A stretch of 64,000 nucleotides of DNA from Desulfosalsimonas propionicica (GCF_013761005.1 NZ_JACDUS010000002.1:1-64000), one strand, 5' to 3'; positions 44,710-54,372 are shown, counted from the first letter of the stretch. Notes: generated by a model not told the origin, from the sequence alone. Translations and numbers: made by a program.

Positions 44710-46623
44710 ATGACACTTGAATCCAAAATACCGGCCGGGCCCTTGCAGGACAAGTGGGACCGGCATCGTTTCGAGCTCAAACTGGTCAACCCGGCCAATA
44801 AAAAGAAGTTCAACATCATTGTTGTGGGCACGGGGCTGGCCGGGGCGTCGGCTGCGGCAACACTTGCCGAGCTGGGCTATAACGTCAAAAACTTCTGCAT
44901 CCAGGATTCCCCCAGAAGGGCCCACAGCATTGCGGCCCAGGGCGGGATCAATGCAGCCAAAAATTACGCCAATGACGGTGACAGCATTTGGCGGCTGTTT
45001 TATGACACGGTCAAGGGCGGCGATTTCCGGGCCAGGGAGGCCAATGTCTACCGCCTGGCCCAGCTCAGCGTCAACATCATCGACCAGTGCGTGGCCCAGG
45101 GTGTCCCTTTTGCCCGGGAATACGGCGGACTGCTGGACAACCGCTCCTTTGGCGGCGCCCAGGTGTCGCGCACATTCTACGCCAAGGGCCAGACCGGGCA
45201 GCAATTGCTGCTCGGGGCCTACAGTTCGCTCATGCGCCAGGTCAATACCGGAAAAGTCGAGATTTTTCCCAGGCGCGAGATGCTGGATGTGGTGGTTGTA
45301 GACGGAAAGGCCCGGGGCATTGTGGTGCGCAACCTGGTTACCGGAGAACTGGAATCCCACAGCGCCGACGCGGTGGTGCTGGCGACCGGCGGCTACGGCA
45401 ATGCCTATTTCCTGTCCACCAATGCCATGTCGTCCAATGTCACGGCTGCATACCGGTGCTACAAAAAAGGGGCGCATTTTGCCAACCCCTGCTTTACCCA
45501 GATTCATCCCACCTGCATCCCCGTGCATGGCACCTATCAGTCCAAGCTCACGCTCATGAGCGAAAGCCTGAGAAACGACGGCCGGGTCTGGGTGCCCAAA
45601 GAACCCGGGGATAAGCGGCCGCCCGGGCAGATTCCCGAGTCCGAACGGGACTATTACCTGGAGCGGAAATATCCGAGCTTTGGCAACCTGGTGCCCAGGG
45701 ACGTGGCCTCACGCAACGCCAAGGAGCAGTGCGACATGGACAAGGGCGTGGGCGAAACCGGCCTTGCCGTGTATCTGGATTTTGCTGATGCCATCGCCAG
45801 AGACGGCCGGGACGTGATTGCCGGCAAATACGGCAACCTGTTTGAGATGTATGAGAAAATTACCGGAGAAGATCCGTATCAGACGCCAATGAAGATCTAT
45901 CCGGCCGTGCACTATACCATGGGCGGGCTTTGGGTGGACTATAACCTGATGACCACCATTGACGGGCTGTTTGCACTGGGCGAGGCCAATTTTTCCGATC
46001 ACGGAGCCAACCGGCTGGGTGCCAGCGCCCTGATGCAGGGGTTGGCAGACGGCTATTTTATCATTCCCTACACCATCGGCGGTTATTTGGCCGGCACGAA
46101 ACTGCCGGACGTGGATGCCTCGGCCCCGGAATTTGCGGAATCCAGGTCGCAGATTCAGTCCCAGGTGGACAAGCTGCTTTCCGTGTCCGGAAAACGCACA
46201 GTGGCGGATTTTCACAAGACCCTGGGCAAGATTTTGTGGGATTACTGCGGCATTGCCAAGGAGGAAGAAGGCCTGAAAAAAGCCAAGCAGATGATCGCCG
46301 AGCTGCGGGCGGAATTCTGGGAAAACGTTACTGTACCCGGAGATGCGGCCGATTTGAATCAGGCCCTGGAAAATGCGGGCCGGGTGGCGGATTTCATGGA
46401 ATTCGGCGAGTTGATGGTCACAGACGCCCTGGAACGCAAGGAGTCCTGCGGGTGCCATTTTAATACGGCCTACCAGACAGAGGACCATGAGGCCCTGCGC
46501 GATGATGACAACTACTGCCACGTATCGGTTTGGCAATACCAGGGCGCGGATTCAGATCCCGTGCTGCACACCGAGCCTCTTGAATTTGAAAACGTGGAAC
46601 TGACCCAGAGGAGCTACAAGTAA
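44710..46623 (+). CDS. sdhA: Fumarate reductase/succinate dehydrogenase flavoprotein subunit
   Basis: The 637-residue subunit interconverts succinate and fumarate. An FAD-binding motif [11 protein letters not shown] occurs at about residues 37-47, and [14 protein letters not shown] carries the covalently bound flavin histidine. The catalytic region includes [12 protein letters not shown] and [11 protein letters not shown]. The type-B organisation with one membrane subunit fits fumarate reductase or succinate dehydrogenase. In propionate oxidisers the enzyme runs as a succinate dehydrogenase; in fermentation it runs in reverse. Direction cannot be read from the sequence. Confidence 0.96.
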   Translation: MTLESKIPAGPLQDKWDRHRFELKLVNPANKKKFNIIVVGTGLAGASAAATLAELGYNVKNFCIQDSPRRAHSIAAQGGINAAKNYANDGDSIWRLFYDTVKGGDFRAREANVYRLAQLSVNIIDQCVAQGVPFAREYGGLLDNRSFGGAQVSRTFYAKGQTGQQLLLGAYSSLMRQVNTGKVEIFPRREMLDVVVVDGKARGIVVRNLVTGELESHSADAVVLATGGYGNAYFLSTNAMSSNVTAAYRCYKKGAHFANPCFTQIHPTCIPVHGTYQSKLTLMSESLRNDGRVWVPKEPGDKRPPGQIPESERDYYLERKYPSFGNLVPRDVASRNAKEQCDMDKGVGETGLAVYLDFADAIARDGRDVIAGKYGNLFEMYEKITGEDPYQTPMKIYPAVHYTMGGLWVDYNLMTTIDGLFALGEANFSDHGANRLGASALMQGLADGYFIIPYTIGGYLAGTKLPDVDASAPEFAESRSQIQSQVDKLLSVSGKRTVADFHKTLGKILWDYCGIAKEEEGLKKAKQMIAELRAEFWENVTVPGDAADLNQALENAGRVADFMEFGELMVTDALERKESCGCHFNTAYQTEDHEALRDDDNYCHVSVWQYQGADSDPVLHTEPLEFENVELTQRSYK

Positions 46624-47379
46624 ATGAGTACCCAAACCATTGACCTGACCCTCAAGGTCTGGCGTCAGCATAAAAACAATCCCCGGGGATCTTTGGAAAC
46701 CTATCCGGCCAAAGGCATTTCAACAGACATGTCATTTCTGGAAATGCTCGATGTGGTCAATGAGCAGCTCACCACAGAGGGCATCGAACCCATTGCCTTT
46801 GACCATGACTGCCGGGAGGGCATCTGCGGGATGTGCGGGGCTGTTGTCAACGGCCGGGCTCACGGGCATATGCCAGAGACCACCCTGTGCCAACTGCACA
46901 TGCGCCATTTCAAGAACGGGGACACCATCGTGATTGAGCCCTGGCGAGCCCGGGCCTTTCCGGTGATCAAGGATCTTGTGGTGGACCGAAGCGCCCTGGA
47001 CAAGATCATCCAGGCCGGCGGCTATATATCCATCAATGCCGGCGGCCCCCAGGACGGCAATGCCATCCCCGTTCCCAGAGATAATGCGGAAAAAGCATTT
47101 AATGCCGCGGCCTGCATCGGCTGCGGGGCTTGCGTGGCCGCATGCCCGAATGCGTCGGCCATGCTGTTTGCCGGGGCCAAGATCTCTCATCTGGCACTTT
47201 TGCCCCAGGGCCGCCCAGAGGCCAAAAAACGGGCCCTGTCCATGGTGCGGGCCATGGATACGCTGGGATTCGGCAATTGCTCAAACGAGGCCGAATGCGA
47301 GGCCGAGTGTCCCAAGGGCATTTCCATCCGGGAAATCGCCCGGATGAACCGGGAGTTTATCAAGGCGGCATTGTCCTAG
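46624..47379 (+). CDS. sdhB: Fumarate reductase/succinate dehydrogenase iron-sulfur subunit
   Basis: The 251-residue subunit carries electrons from flavin to heme. The [2Fe-2S] cysteines lie in [11 protein letters not shown] (about 59-69) with a further one in TTLC, and the 4Fe-4S motif [12 protein letters not shown] (about 163-174) and a second cysteine set with [14 protein letters not shown] follow. The ATG is immediately after the flavoprotein stop codon. The 3' end runs into the last part of the operon. Confidence 0.96.
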   Translation: MSTQTIDLTLKVWRQHKNNPRGSLETYPAKGISTDMSFLEMLDVVNEQLTTEGIEPIAFDHDCREGICGMCGAVVNGRAHGHMPETTLCQLHMRHFKNGDTIVIEPWRARAFPVIKDLVVDRSALDKIIQAGGYISINAGGPQDGNAIPVPRDNAEKAFNAAACIGCGACVAACPNASAMLFAGAKISHLALLPQGRPEAKKRALSMVRAMDTLGFGNCSNEAECEAECPKGISIREIARMNREFIKAALS

Positions 47380-47391
47380 ATTTGTATTTTT

Positions 47392-47471
47392 CCCAAAGCC
47401 GTGTTATAGATCGGAAAATGTGGATAAAAGAGTTCTTTTTTGATCAACATGAATCAATACGCGGCTTTGGG
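47392..47471 (+). promoter_or_regulatory. Inverted repeat covering the ribosome binding site of the next gene
   Basis: CCCAAAGCCG at 47392-47401 can pair with CGGCTTTGGG at 47462-47471. The right arm touches the GGGGAGGAA ribosome binding site of the small membrane protein at 47480. The intervening 60 bases can loop out. The pairing is 10 bp and perfect, and might mask translation of that gene. It could also be chance. Confidence 0.4.
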
Positions 47472-47479
47472 GAGGAATC

Positions 47480-47758
47480 ATGAGAACAATCAAGTGGCTG
47501 GGGGTGCTTTCACTTCTCGGTGGTCTGGTGCTTGTGGGATTTCAGGGAATCGCCTCGATCATGGACGAGGGGCAGACGTTTTACAACCACACCCTGGCAA
47601 GTGTGTTCGGGCATGACGCCTTTGCCTGGATCGAAAGCTTTCCGGTTGCTTTTTTGAGAAGTTATCTGGATTCTTTGGTCACAGCGCCGCTCTACATTGT
47701 CCTGCTTTGTGCAGGGGGATTGCTGCTGGTCATCCATGGCCTGTTTGCCAAGAGCTGA
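47480..47758 (+). CDS. Small membrane protein downstream of the fumarate reductase genes
   Basis: The 92-residue product has two hydrophobic segments (about 7-25 and 69-88) and a short loop. I do not recognise it. A good ribosome binding site (GGGGAGGAA) precedes the ATG. It is 100 bases after the iron-sulfur subunit gene and just before a terminator, so it is probably the last gene of the operon. A role with the membrane anchor is possible but unproven. Confidence 0.65.
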   Translation: MRTIKWLGVLSLLGGLVLVGFQGIASIMDEGQTFYNHTLASVFGHDAFAWIESFPVAFLRSYLDSLVTAPLYIVLLCAGGLLLVIHGLFAKS

Positions 47759-47770
47759 GTCTTTAAACAA

Positions 47771-47805
47771 AGGGGGCAGTTCCCGGAACTGCCCCCTCTT
47801 TTTTT
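47771..47805. terminator. Bidirectional rho-independent terminator
   Basis: AGGGGGCAGTTCC and GGAACTGCCCCCT form a 13-bp stem around a single base, followed by CTTTTTTT on the plus strand. The minus-strand reading ends in TTTGTTTAA. It separates the methylmalonyl-CoA/fumarate reductase operon from the convergent S1-domain gene. This is the strongest terminator in the window. Confidence 0.92.
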
Positions 47806-47807
47806 GC

Positions 47808-49271
47808 TTATTGTTTGGATTTTAAGGCCGCCTTGAGTTTTTCTCCCAGATCGCCCATGGCCGAATCGGCTTGGGCGGTTTTTTTATAAGACTGCCATTC
47901 GCCTTTATCCGCAGCGTCTGCCGGGGCAAGCGAGATCTTCCGGTCTGCGATGTGAATGGCTTCAATGGCTACGCTTATGGGATCATCGACTTTCAGGGAC
48001 TCGATCTGTCTGGCATTGGGGGCGTTATTGATTTTGGACACAGGCAGCAGTCCCACAACCCCGGGCTCTATGGCCACGAAATAGCCGAAGGATTCCTTTT
48101 TCTCAATGGTGCCGGTGACCTGCTGGCCGGGTTTGTACCGGTTTTCTATATTGATCCAGGGATCGCCTTCCGCATCTTTCATGCTCAGAGAAATCCGACG
48201 TTTTTCCGGGTCAATGCCCTTGATCATCACAGCCACGTGCTGGCCCGGCGATACCTCGTCTTCTGCCTTTAGCACGCGCTTTTTATAGCTCATCTCACTG
48301 ATGTGCACCAGGCCCTCCACGCCCGGGGCGATTTCCACGAATGCCCCGAAATCCGCACACCGGGTGACCATGCCGTCAACCTTGTCGCCCAGGCTGAATT
48401 TTTGGGAAATATCCTGCCAGGGATCACCGGCGGCCTGCTTCATGGATAGCGAAATCCGGCCCGGTTGGCCCGGTCTTTCCGGCTCCCTGATATCGAGTAT
48501 CTTAACGCGCACCGGATCTCCGGCAGACACGGCATCTTCAGGCTTTTCGAGCCTGGACCAGGAAATTTCGGATATGTGGGCCATGCCCTCCACCCCGGCG
48601 CTCAGTTCCACAAAGGCGCCATAGGGCATCAGCCGGGTGACCCGTCCGTCAACGATATCGCCCACAGACACGGTTTTAAGAAATTGTTCTCTTTGCTCAG
48701 CCATGTAACGTTCCAGCAGCTCCCGGCGGGAGACCACGATGTTTCGGCCCCTTTCCTCGATGCGGGTGATGAGAAATTCGTATTCCCCGGCCACATAATC
48801 CTCCGGGGTTTCCACGTAGGCCACATCCATCTGGCTGACCGGGCAGAAAGCGGTTTTTCCGGAAACATTGACCCGGAATCCCCCCTTGCAGGTCTCAGTG
48901 ACCTTGCCCTGGACCGGGACCTTGGCGCGCTGGGCTTCATAGAGCTGGTGGATGCCGCTTTCGGCGGTCATGCTCCTGGAAAGACGGATTTCGCTGTCAT
49001 CTTTTGACACCACGTAGAGGGTGAGCGGATCGCCCAGGTTGTAAGGGAAATTACCTTCCTTGTCCGTGAGTTCGGATTTGGCCGCCACCCCGTCGATCTT
49101 GGTGCCGGTGCTGACAAATACACTGTCTTGTCCAATGGCGATGATCTCGCCGGTGATCTGTTCGCCGATGTGCAGATCGTCTTTCATTTCGCTCATGTAG
49201 GATTCAAACAGATCCGCAAAGTTTTCTTCTTCATCAGATCCGTTTTCTTCCGGGATGTCATTTTCGGACAT
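47808..49271 (-). CDS. S1 RNA-binding domain protein with five repeats
   Basis: The 487-residue protein has about five S1 (OB-fold) repeats at approximately 36-100, 118-188, 201-275, 293-365 and 380-445. Repeats 3 and 4 carry the classical GAFVE and GVEGMAHISE/GVEGLVHISE patterns. The first 35 residues are acidic. Ribosomal protein S1 normally has six repeats and about 550-570 residues, so this may be a shortened S1 or an S1-like RNA-binding factor. No other S1 gene is in view. A 101-base palindrome lies 38 bases upstream of the start codon (49309-49409). Confidence 0.85.
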   Translation of the reverse strand: MSENDIPEENGSDEEENFADLFESYMSEMKDDLHIGEQITGEIIAIGQDSVFVSTGTKIDGVAAKSELTDKEGNFPYNLGDPLTLYVVSKDDSEIRLSRSMTAESGIHQLYEAQRAKVPVQGKVTETCKGGFRVNVSGKTAFCPVSQMDVAYVETPEDYVAGEYEFLITRIEERGRNIVVSRRELLERYMAEQREQFLKTVSVGDIVDGRVTRLMPYGAFVELSAGVEGMAHISEISWSRLEKPEDAVSAGDPVRVKILDIREPERPGQPGRISLSMKQAAGDPWQDISQKFSLGDKVDGMVTRCADFGAFVEIAPGVEGLVHISEMSYKKRVLKAEDEVSPGQHVAVMIKGIDPEKRRISLSMKDAEGDPWINIENRYKPGQQVTGTIEKKESFGYFVAIEPGVVGLLPVSKINNAPNARQIESLKVDDPISVAIEAIHIADRKISLAPADAADKGEWQSYKKTAQADSAMGDLGEKLKAALKSKQ

Positions 49272-49308
49272 GGTTTTTGCTCCAGATCAGTTAATCATCA
49301 GTAGCTGC

Positions 49309-49409
49309 GATTTTCCAGGTTTGCCGCATCTACTGTGTCAGCCGATATCTCGCATAGCCGGCTATCGCTCAACATCGGCTTCCTTGTATCTGCGGCAAAC
49401 TTGAAAATC
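49309..49409. repeat. 101-bp imperfect palindrome upstream of the S1-domain gene
   Basis: GATTTTC plus TTTGCCGCA (49309-49328) pair with TGCGGCAAA plus GAAAATC (49391-49409). Inside, AGCCGAT pairs with ATCGGCT, and the centre is the perfect 12-bp palindrome ATAGCCGGCTAT (49354-49365). It lies in the leader of the minus-strand S1-domain gene. It could be an RNA structure for regulation of that gene or a dispersed repeat; no second copy is visible here. Confidence 0.7.
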
Positions 49410-49480
49410 TCTCAGTTTAGGTTAAAGTAATTTTAAAAAGCCGTCTTTAATGCCTTGGTCCCGGGGTTTGGCCCTGGGAA

Positions 49481-49536
49481 GGGCTTCCTTCCTGACAAGC
49501 AGCAAGCCAGATCAAAGGCTTTTTGCGATACTGTCA
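49481..49536. repeat. Diverged copy of a short intergenic repeat
   Basis: GGGCTTCCTTCCTGA (49481-49495) is followed at similar spacing by CAGC and GGCTTTTTGCGA. The segment at 55106-55160 has the same order (GGGCTTCCTTCCTGA, CAGC, GCTTTTTACGA). A partial match is at 34124-34139. The rest of the surrounding 485-base gap between the S1-domain gene and the glycosidase-like gene shows no protein-coding region. Confidence 0.5.
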
Positions 49537-49568
49537 CGGTTTACGGCCCGGTGCTTTTCTGTCACAAT

Positions 49569-49597
49569 AGCATAATTGTCATTCCGGATAAAGTCTA
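49569..49597 (-). promoter_or_regulatory. Candidate promoter for the S1-domain gene
   Basis: On the minus strand TAGACT is followed after 17 bases by TATGCT. It would start transcription about 290 bases before the S1-domain start codon and include the long palindrome in the leader. The match is moderate. Confidence 0.3.
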
Positions 49598-49626
49598 TTG
49601 CCTAAATCCCGGGATAATTGTTTATA
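49598..49626 (+). promoter_or_regulatory. Candidate promoter for the glycosidase-like gene
   Basis: TTGCCT is followed after 17 bases by TTTATA. It lies about 130 bases upstream of the start at 49757, directly back to back with the minus-strand candidate. The match is moderate and an alternative TTGACA occurs at 49628 without a clear -10 element. Confidence 0.35.
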
Positions 49627-49756
49627 TTTGACACTTTATGGCGTATTTGCAACAGGCCGATGATTTCAACAAACATCCGATGCATTGAAAACCGGCTGGC
49701 TGTGCATTATTTTTACTTATGAAATTGATTGAAATTTTTATATACAAGGAGATTGA

Positions 49757-52030
49757 ATGCTCACAAGATGGGTACCATGGAAGTTTATCATTAAACGGGC
49801 TGCCAAACGATTTGGCATTATTGATCCGATCAAGCTGGCTGCGCGGATCAGGCGGTTTTCCCAGCCCTCTGAGGTTCAGGAGCCGATTGAACTGCTCCGG
49901 GCCGGCATTATCTTCCACGCCCGGGGCCTGGTCAACACCAAGGCCATTCAGTACAATCTGGACTGGATCTGGCCCTACTGGGTTCAGCGGCAGTTCAATC
50001 CATCGGATTATTCCTTTATTCCGCGGGGGTTTGCCTTCAGCCACGTTAATCTCACCCACCGCAACTGGACCGCTGTTGGCCATCCCGACCTGCAGGTCTA
50101 TCCCATCATGGATCCCCGGGGCCTGGTCACACCGTTGTATGACGGCTGGTCCGTGGACTGCTGGATCATTGACGCAAACGGCAGACCACTGATTCCGTCG
50201 GCGCTGGAGAATTCAAACCAGCATCTGGATATGGATGAAAACGCTTTAAGGCTTGTGCACCAGTGCAGTGAAAACAATATGGACCTGGAAACCGGACTAC
50301 AGATGCAAACCCAAAACAGTTCCGGGTACGCGCAGATTGATTACACCGGCCGGTCAGCAGCCGGGGGATGGCTGGTTGTGGCTTTGCGGCCCTATAATCC
50401 TGAAGGCATTCAGTTTATTGAATCCATTGAATTTCAGAACCATGCCCGGCCATTCTGGCTGGTGAACCGTCATACAAGGGTTTATATGGATCAGGAGCCG
50501 GACAAGATTTTGTTTTCTGATTATGGCGAGGGAGACGTGTTTGGCAAATGGGCGGATGTAAACCCCAATGTCAAACGGGTCAAATGCCGCGTGGGCATGG
50601 CCACTTCTGCAGCGTTTTTCCGCCTGGAGGAAAACCAGGCACGCCGTATCCGGGTGTCAGTGGATCTGGAAAATGATATGCCGCCGGCTTCCGAGCGCCG
50701 AAAAATTACCCTGGGCTCCTGGCAGGAACATCTTTCGGATACCGCCCGGCTTCGGGTCCCGGATGAAAAAATCCAGTTTTTGTATGACACGGCCGTGCGC
50801 TCTTTGCTGCTTTTGTCCGCGGGTGATCCGGTGCCGGGTCCGTATACCTATAACCGGTTCTGGTTCCGGGATGCCTGCCTGATGTTAAATGCCATGATGA
50901 CCGCCAACATGTGCGAGCGAAGTCGCATCCGGATCGATCGGTTTCCCCGCCGGCAGGGCAGGAGCGGATACTTCCGGTCCCAGGAAGGGGAATGGGATTC
51001 CAACGGTCAGGTGCTGTGGATTATGCACCGGTACCTGGAGCTTACCGGCACACGGCCGCCAAAGACCTGGCTGGATTCGGTTCTCAAGGCCGCGGAGTGG
51101 ATCGAGGAAAAACGGGCGCCCAAAAGTCCGGGCATACGCCACGGCGGGCTGCTGCCGGCTGGGTTTAGCGCCGAGCATCTGGGGCCCAATGATTATTATT
51201 ACTGGGATGATTTCTGGGGCCTGGCCGGGCTTAAGGCGGCATCAAAAATGGCCGGACAGTTTCACAGTCGGGCCATGGCCGAAAGGTTTAACCGGTTTTA
51301 TCAGGATTTTTACAAGTGCATATTCGGAAGCATTGCCGCCATTCCCGAGGCCAAAAGCAAAAATGCCATCCCGGCCTCGCCCTACCGGCGAATGGATGCA
51401 GGGGCCATTGGATCGCTTGTGGCCGATTATCCCCTGCAGGTCACGCCTGCGGCTGAGCCCCGGATTATGGAAACCGTGGAGTACCTCATGAATGACTGTT
51501 TTCATAAGGGGGCGTTTTTCCAGGACATGATTCATTCCGGAATCAATGCGTATCTCACCCTGGATATTGCCCAGAGCCTTCTGCGGGCCGGAGACCCGCG
51601 CTATAAGGATCTGATCGAAAAAGTGGCTGAACTGGCCACATCCACCGGCCAATGGCCCGAGGCCATCCATCCCCACAGCCTGGGCGGATGCATGGGCGAC
51701 GGCCAGCACGGCTGGGCTGCGGCCGAATGGGTGGTTATGATCCGCAACCTGTTTGTGCGCGAAGAAGAAAATCATCTGATCATTGGTTCGGGAATTTTCG
51801 GGCAATGGCTTTCTGAAAACGAGCCATTGTTTTTCGGCCCAACCCCCACACCCCATGGTCCTGTGAGCGTGACCCTGACCCCTGCTCAGGGTCGTCTTGA
51901 AGTGCAGATCAACGGGCAATGGCGAAGCAGGTGTCCGGATATATTCGTTCAGGTGCCCGGCTATGAGAACGCAGCCGTGGAAGCCGGATCTCAGGACAAT
52001 GAAATGCGTATCGAGGTGTGCGAAAAATGA
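49757..52030 (+). CDS. Six-hairpin glycosidase-like protein, debranching enzyme/GH15-related
   Basis: The 757-residue protein has an N-terminal beta-rich part (about 40-330) and a C-terminal helical (alpha/alpha)6-type half (about 335-690). The RFWFRDACLML segment is like the catalytic-domain start of glycogen debranching enzymes. GEWDSNGQ, YYWDDFWGLAGL and GQHGWAAAEW are typical barrel segments. No signal peptide is visible, so it probably acts in the cytoplasm. The substrate is unknown. It overlaps the GT4 gene by 4 bases (ATGA), so they are probably one pathway, perhaps for a storage or compatible-solute glucan. AAGGAGATTGA precedes the ATG. Confidence 0.75.
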   Translation: MLTRWVPWKFIIKRAAKRFGIIDPIKLAARIRRFSQPSEVQEPIELLRAGIIFHARGLVNTKAIQYNLDWIWPYWVQRQFNPSDYSFIPRGFAFSHVNLTHRNWTAVGHPDLQVYPIMDPRGLVTPLYDGWSVDCWIIDANGRPLIPSALENSNQHLDMDENALRLVHQCSENNMDLETGLQMQTQNSSGYAQIDYTGRSAAGGWLVVALRPYNPEGIQFIESIEFQNHARPFWLVNRHTRVYMDQEPDKILFSDYGEGDVFGKWADVNPNVKRVKCRVGMATSAAFFRLEENQARRIRVSVDLENDMPPASERRKITLGSWQEHLSDTARLRVPDEKIQFLYDTAVRSLLLLSAGDPVPGPYTYNRFWFRDACLMLNAMMTANMCERSRIRIDRFPRRQGRSGYFRSQEGEWDSNGQVLWIMHRYLELTGTRPPKTWLDSVLKAAEWIEEKRAPKSPGIRHGGLLPAGFSAEHLGPNDYYYWDDFWGLAGLKAASKMAGQFHSRAMAERFNRFYQDFYKCIFGSIAAIPEAKSKNAIPASPYRRMDAGAIGSLVADYPLQVTPAAEPRIMETVEYLMNDCFHKGAFFQDMIHSGINAYLTLDIAQSLLRAGDPRYKDLIEKVAELATSTGQWPEAIHPHSLGGCMGDGQHGWAAAEWVVMIRNLFVREEENHLIIGSGIFGQWLSENEPLFFGPTPTPHGPVSVTLTPAQGRLEVQINGQWRSRCPDIFVQVPGYENAAVEAGSQDNEMRIEVCEK

Positions 52031-53316
52031 ACATCTGCATGTTCACCAATACTTATTTGCCTCATGTGGGGGGTGTGGCCCGGTCGGTTTCCCTGTTTGA
52101 AACAGACCTGAGAAAACTCGGCCGCGAGGTGCTTGTCGTAGCCCCCACGTTTCCGGACAAAAAACCCGGCCGGGAAAAGACTTCCCGGGTACTTCGGGTC
52201 CCGGCCATCCAGAACTTCAACGGCAGCGATTTTTCCGTGAGCATTCCGATTCCCTTTATCATAGATGAGGAAATCGATGCATTTGCCCCGGATATCATCC
52301 ACAGCCACCATCCGTTTCTGCTCGGGGATGCGGCCATGAGAACGGCATACCGCCGGGGCCTGCCCCTGGTGTTTACCCATCATACCCTCTATGAGCAGTA
52401 CACCCATTATGTTTCCTCCCAGTCGCCCACCATGAAGAAATTTGTGATTCAAATGACAACAGCCTATGCCAATATGTGCACCCATGTGGTGGCCCCGAGC
52501 CAGAGCATTGCAGACCTGTTAAAGCAGCGAGGGGTCAAAACACCGGTTACGCCCATTCCCACGGGCGTGGATTTCGAGGCATTTCACGATGGCAGCGGTA
52601 AACAATTCCGAAAAGAATTCAGCATTCCGCAAAATGCCCGTGTGATCGGTCATTTGGGGCGGCTGGCCAGGGAGAAAAACCTGTCTTTTCTGACCCGGGC
52701 CGTGGCCGCTTACATGAAGCAGGATTTTCGGGCATGGTTCGTGGTGGTGGGCGACGGCCCGGAAAAAAAGCAAATGGAGAAGGATTTGGCCGGACAGGGC
52801 TTGGGCGACCGCCTGGTGATGGCCGGCAAGCAGACCGGGGATGCCCTGGTCAATGCCTACCATGCCATGGATCTGTTTGCATTTTCCTCCAAGTCCGAAA
52901 CCCAGGGCATGGTTGTCACAGAGGCCATGGCCGCGGGCAATCCCGTGGTGGCCCTGGATGCTTCGGGCGTGCGCGAAGTGGTCAGAGACGGGCACAACGG
53001 CTCTTTGCTGGATGAAGATGCTGACCCTGAAACCTTTGCCCAGGCCATTGGCCGGTTTTTTGCGGAGGATGGCCATCTGCAGGTATATTCCGAAAATGCC
53101 CGGGAGACGGCAAGAGAGTTTGACCGGATGCATTGCGCGCAAAAGCTTTCGGATCTCTATACCCACATCGGCCGGTTGCCGGCTTCCAAAAAGCAGAAGA
53201 TCAATGACGATCTGTTTGGCAACTGGGAGGAAATGCTCAAGGCGGTGCGCATAGAATGGAATATGCTTTACAGCAAGCTCAATGCCGTGGCCAAAACCCT
53301 GGATTTTCTGAAATAA
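52027..53316 (+). CDS. GT4-family glycosyltransferase
   Basis: The 429-residue GT-B enzyme has the N-terminal glycine-rich loop PHVGGVARSV (about 14-23) and the C-terminal nucleotide-sugar site, with SETQGMVVTEAMAAG and GVREVV. Family members make glycolipids, trehalose or glucosylglycerate. The ATG at 52027 overlaps the previous stop and is preferred to the upstream GTG at 52018. The tight pairing with the glycosidase-like gene suggests one product for synthesis and turnover. Confidence 0.88.
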   Translation: MNICMFTNTYLPHVGGVARSVSLFETDLRKLGREVLVVAPTFPDKKPGREKTSRVLRVPAIQNFNGSDFSVSIPIPFIIDEEIDAFAPDIIHSHHPFLLGDAAMRTAYRRGLPLVFTHHTLYEQYTHYVSSQSPTMKKFVIQMTTAYANMCTHVVAPSQSIADLLKQRGVKTPVTPIPTGVDFEAFHDGSGKQFRKEFSIPQNARVIGHLGRLAREKNLSFLTRAVAAYMKQDFRAWFVVVGDGPEKKQMEKDLAGQGLGDRLVMAGKQTGDALVNAYHAMDLFAFSSKSETQGMVVTEAMAAGNPVVALDASGVREVVRDGHNGSLLDEDADPETFAQAIGRFFAEDGHLQVYSENARETAREFDRMHCAQKLSDLYTHIGRLPASKKQKINDDLFGNWEEMLKAVRIEWNMLYSKLNAVAKTLDFLK

Positions 53317-53347
53317 ACCCACATTTTCCAAAAAGGAACTGTCTGCT

Positions 53348-54313
53348 GTGCCAAGAGATCAAAAATTACCGGATTCACTTGTTTACGGGCCCGTGCCTTC
53401 CCGCCGCCTGGGGCTGTCTCTGGGGGTGGATATCGTGCCTTACAAAACCTGCACATATGACTGCATTTACTGCCAGATCGGCCGTACCCCCCGGACCACT
53501 GTTACCCGGCGGCCCTATATTGAAAAAGACCGTATCCTGGCCGAACTTCAAACCCGTCTGGATGCCGGGGCGAGACCGGATTACATCACCGTGGGCGGCT
53601 CCGGGGAACCGACTTTGAACAGTGAAATCGGCGCTATTATCCGGGAAATTCAGCAGATCTCGACTTTCCCGGTGGCCGTGCTCACAAACGGTTCTCTTTT
53701 GTGGGATGCAGCCGTCCAAAAGGACCTGCAGGCCGCAGACGTGGTGCTGCCTTCGTTTGACGGTCATGATGCAGAAAGTTTTCAGCGTATCAACCGCCCC
53801 CATGCAGATATATCATTTGAAAAAATGGCTGCCGGTCTGGCCGGATTCCGGAAACAATATGCAGGCCGAATTTGGCTTGAGATTTTTATTGTTTCGGGTA
53901 TTAATGATACAAAAGAGGCCATGGAGGCCCTAAGATCCCATTTGGAAAGTATTAATCCGGATCGGATTCATTTAAATACGGCGGTCCGGCCGCCTGCGGA
54001 AAAATATGCCGCCCAGGTGCCGGCAGACAGGCTCCAGGCCCTGGCCGAAGTTTTGGGTCCAAAGGCCGAAGTCATTGCCGAATTTGCCCACACGCATACA
54101 CCCGCCCATGAAAAAGACATGGAAGCCGAGATCCTGGACATGCTGTTGCGCCGGCCGTGCACGGCTGTGGATATCGCAGACGGCCTGGCCATGGACCCGA
54201 AGGCGGTGGCTGATAAAATGGTGCAATTGACTGCAGCAAATCTTGTGGAGATCCGCAAGTCCGGCGGTCAGATTTATTATTTTCGGCCCGGCCATCAGGC
54301 AGACCGGCCCTGA
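53348..54313 (+). CDS. Radical SAM protein (COG0731-type)
   Basis: The 321-residue protein has a radical SAM motif CTYDCIYC at about residues 36-43, the GSGEPTLN motif and a C-terminal winged-helix-like domain (about 260-315). The CxxxCxxC cluster ligates a [4Fe-4S] that cleaves S-adenosylmethionine. The relation to tRNA wyosine-type enzymes is a fold-level similarity, and the substrate is unknown. It starts with GTG at 53348, with AAGGAA about 9 bases upstream. It sits 31 bases after the GT4 gene. Confidence 0.85.
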   Translation: MPRDQKLPDSLVYGPVPSRRLGLSLGVDIVPYKTCTYDCIYCQIGRTPRTTVTRRPYIEKDRILAELQTRLDAGARPDYITVGGSGEPTLNSEIGAIIREIQQISTFPVAVLTNGSLLWDAAVQKDLQAADVVLPSFDGHDAESFQRINRPHADISFEKMAAGLAGFRKQYAGRIWLEIFIVSGINDTKEAMEALRSHLESINPDRIHLNTAVRPPAEKYAAQVPADRLQALAEVLGPKAEVIAEFAHTHTPAHEKDMEAEILDMLLRRPCTAVDIADGLAMDPKAVADKMVQLTAANLVEIRKSGGQIYYFRPGHQADRP

Positions 54314-54372
54314 ACGACTTCGGCCGGCCGGGAAACCAATCGTCCGGCTCGCTTTTGCCATTGATTTGTGAT

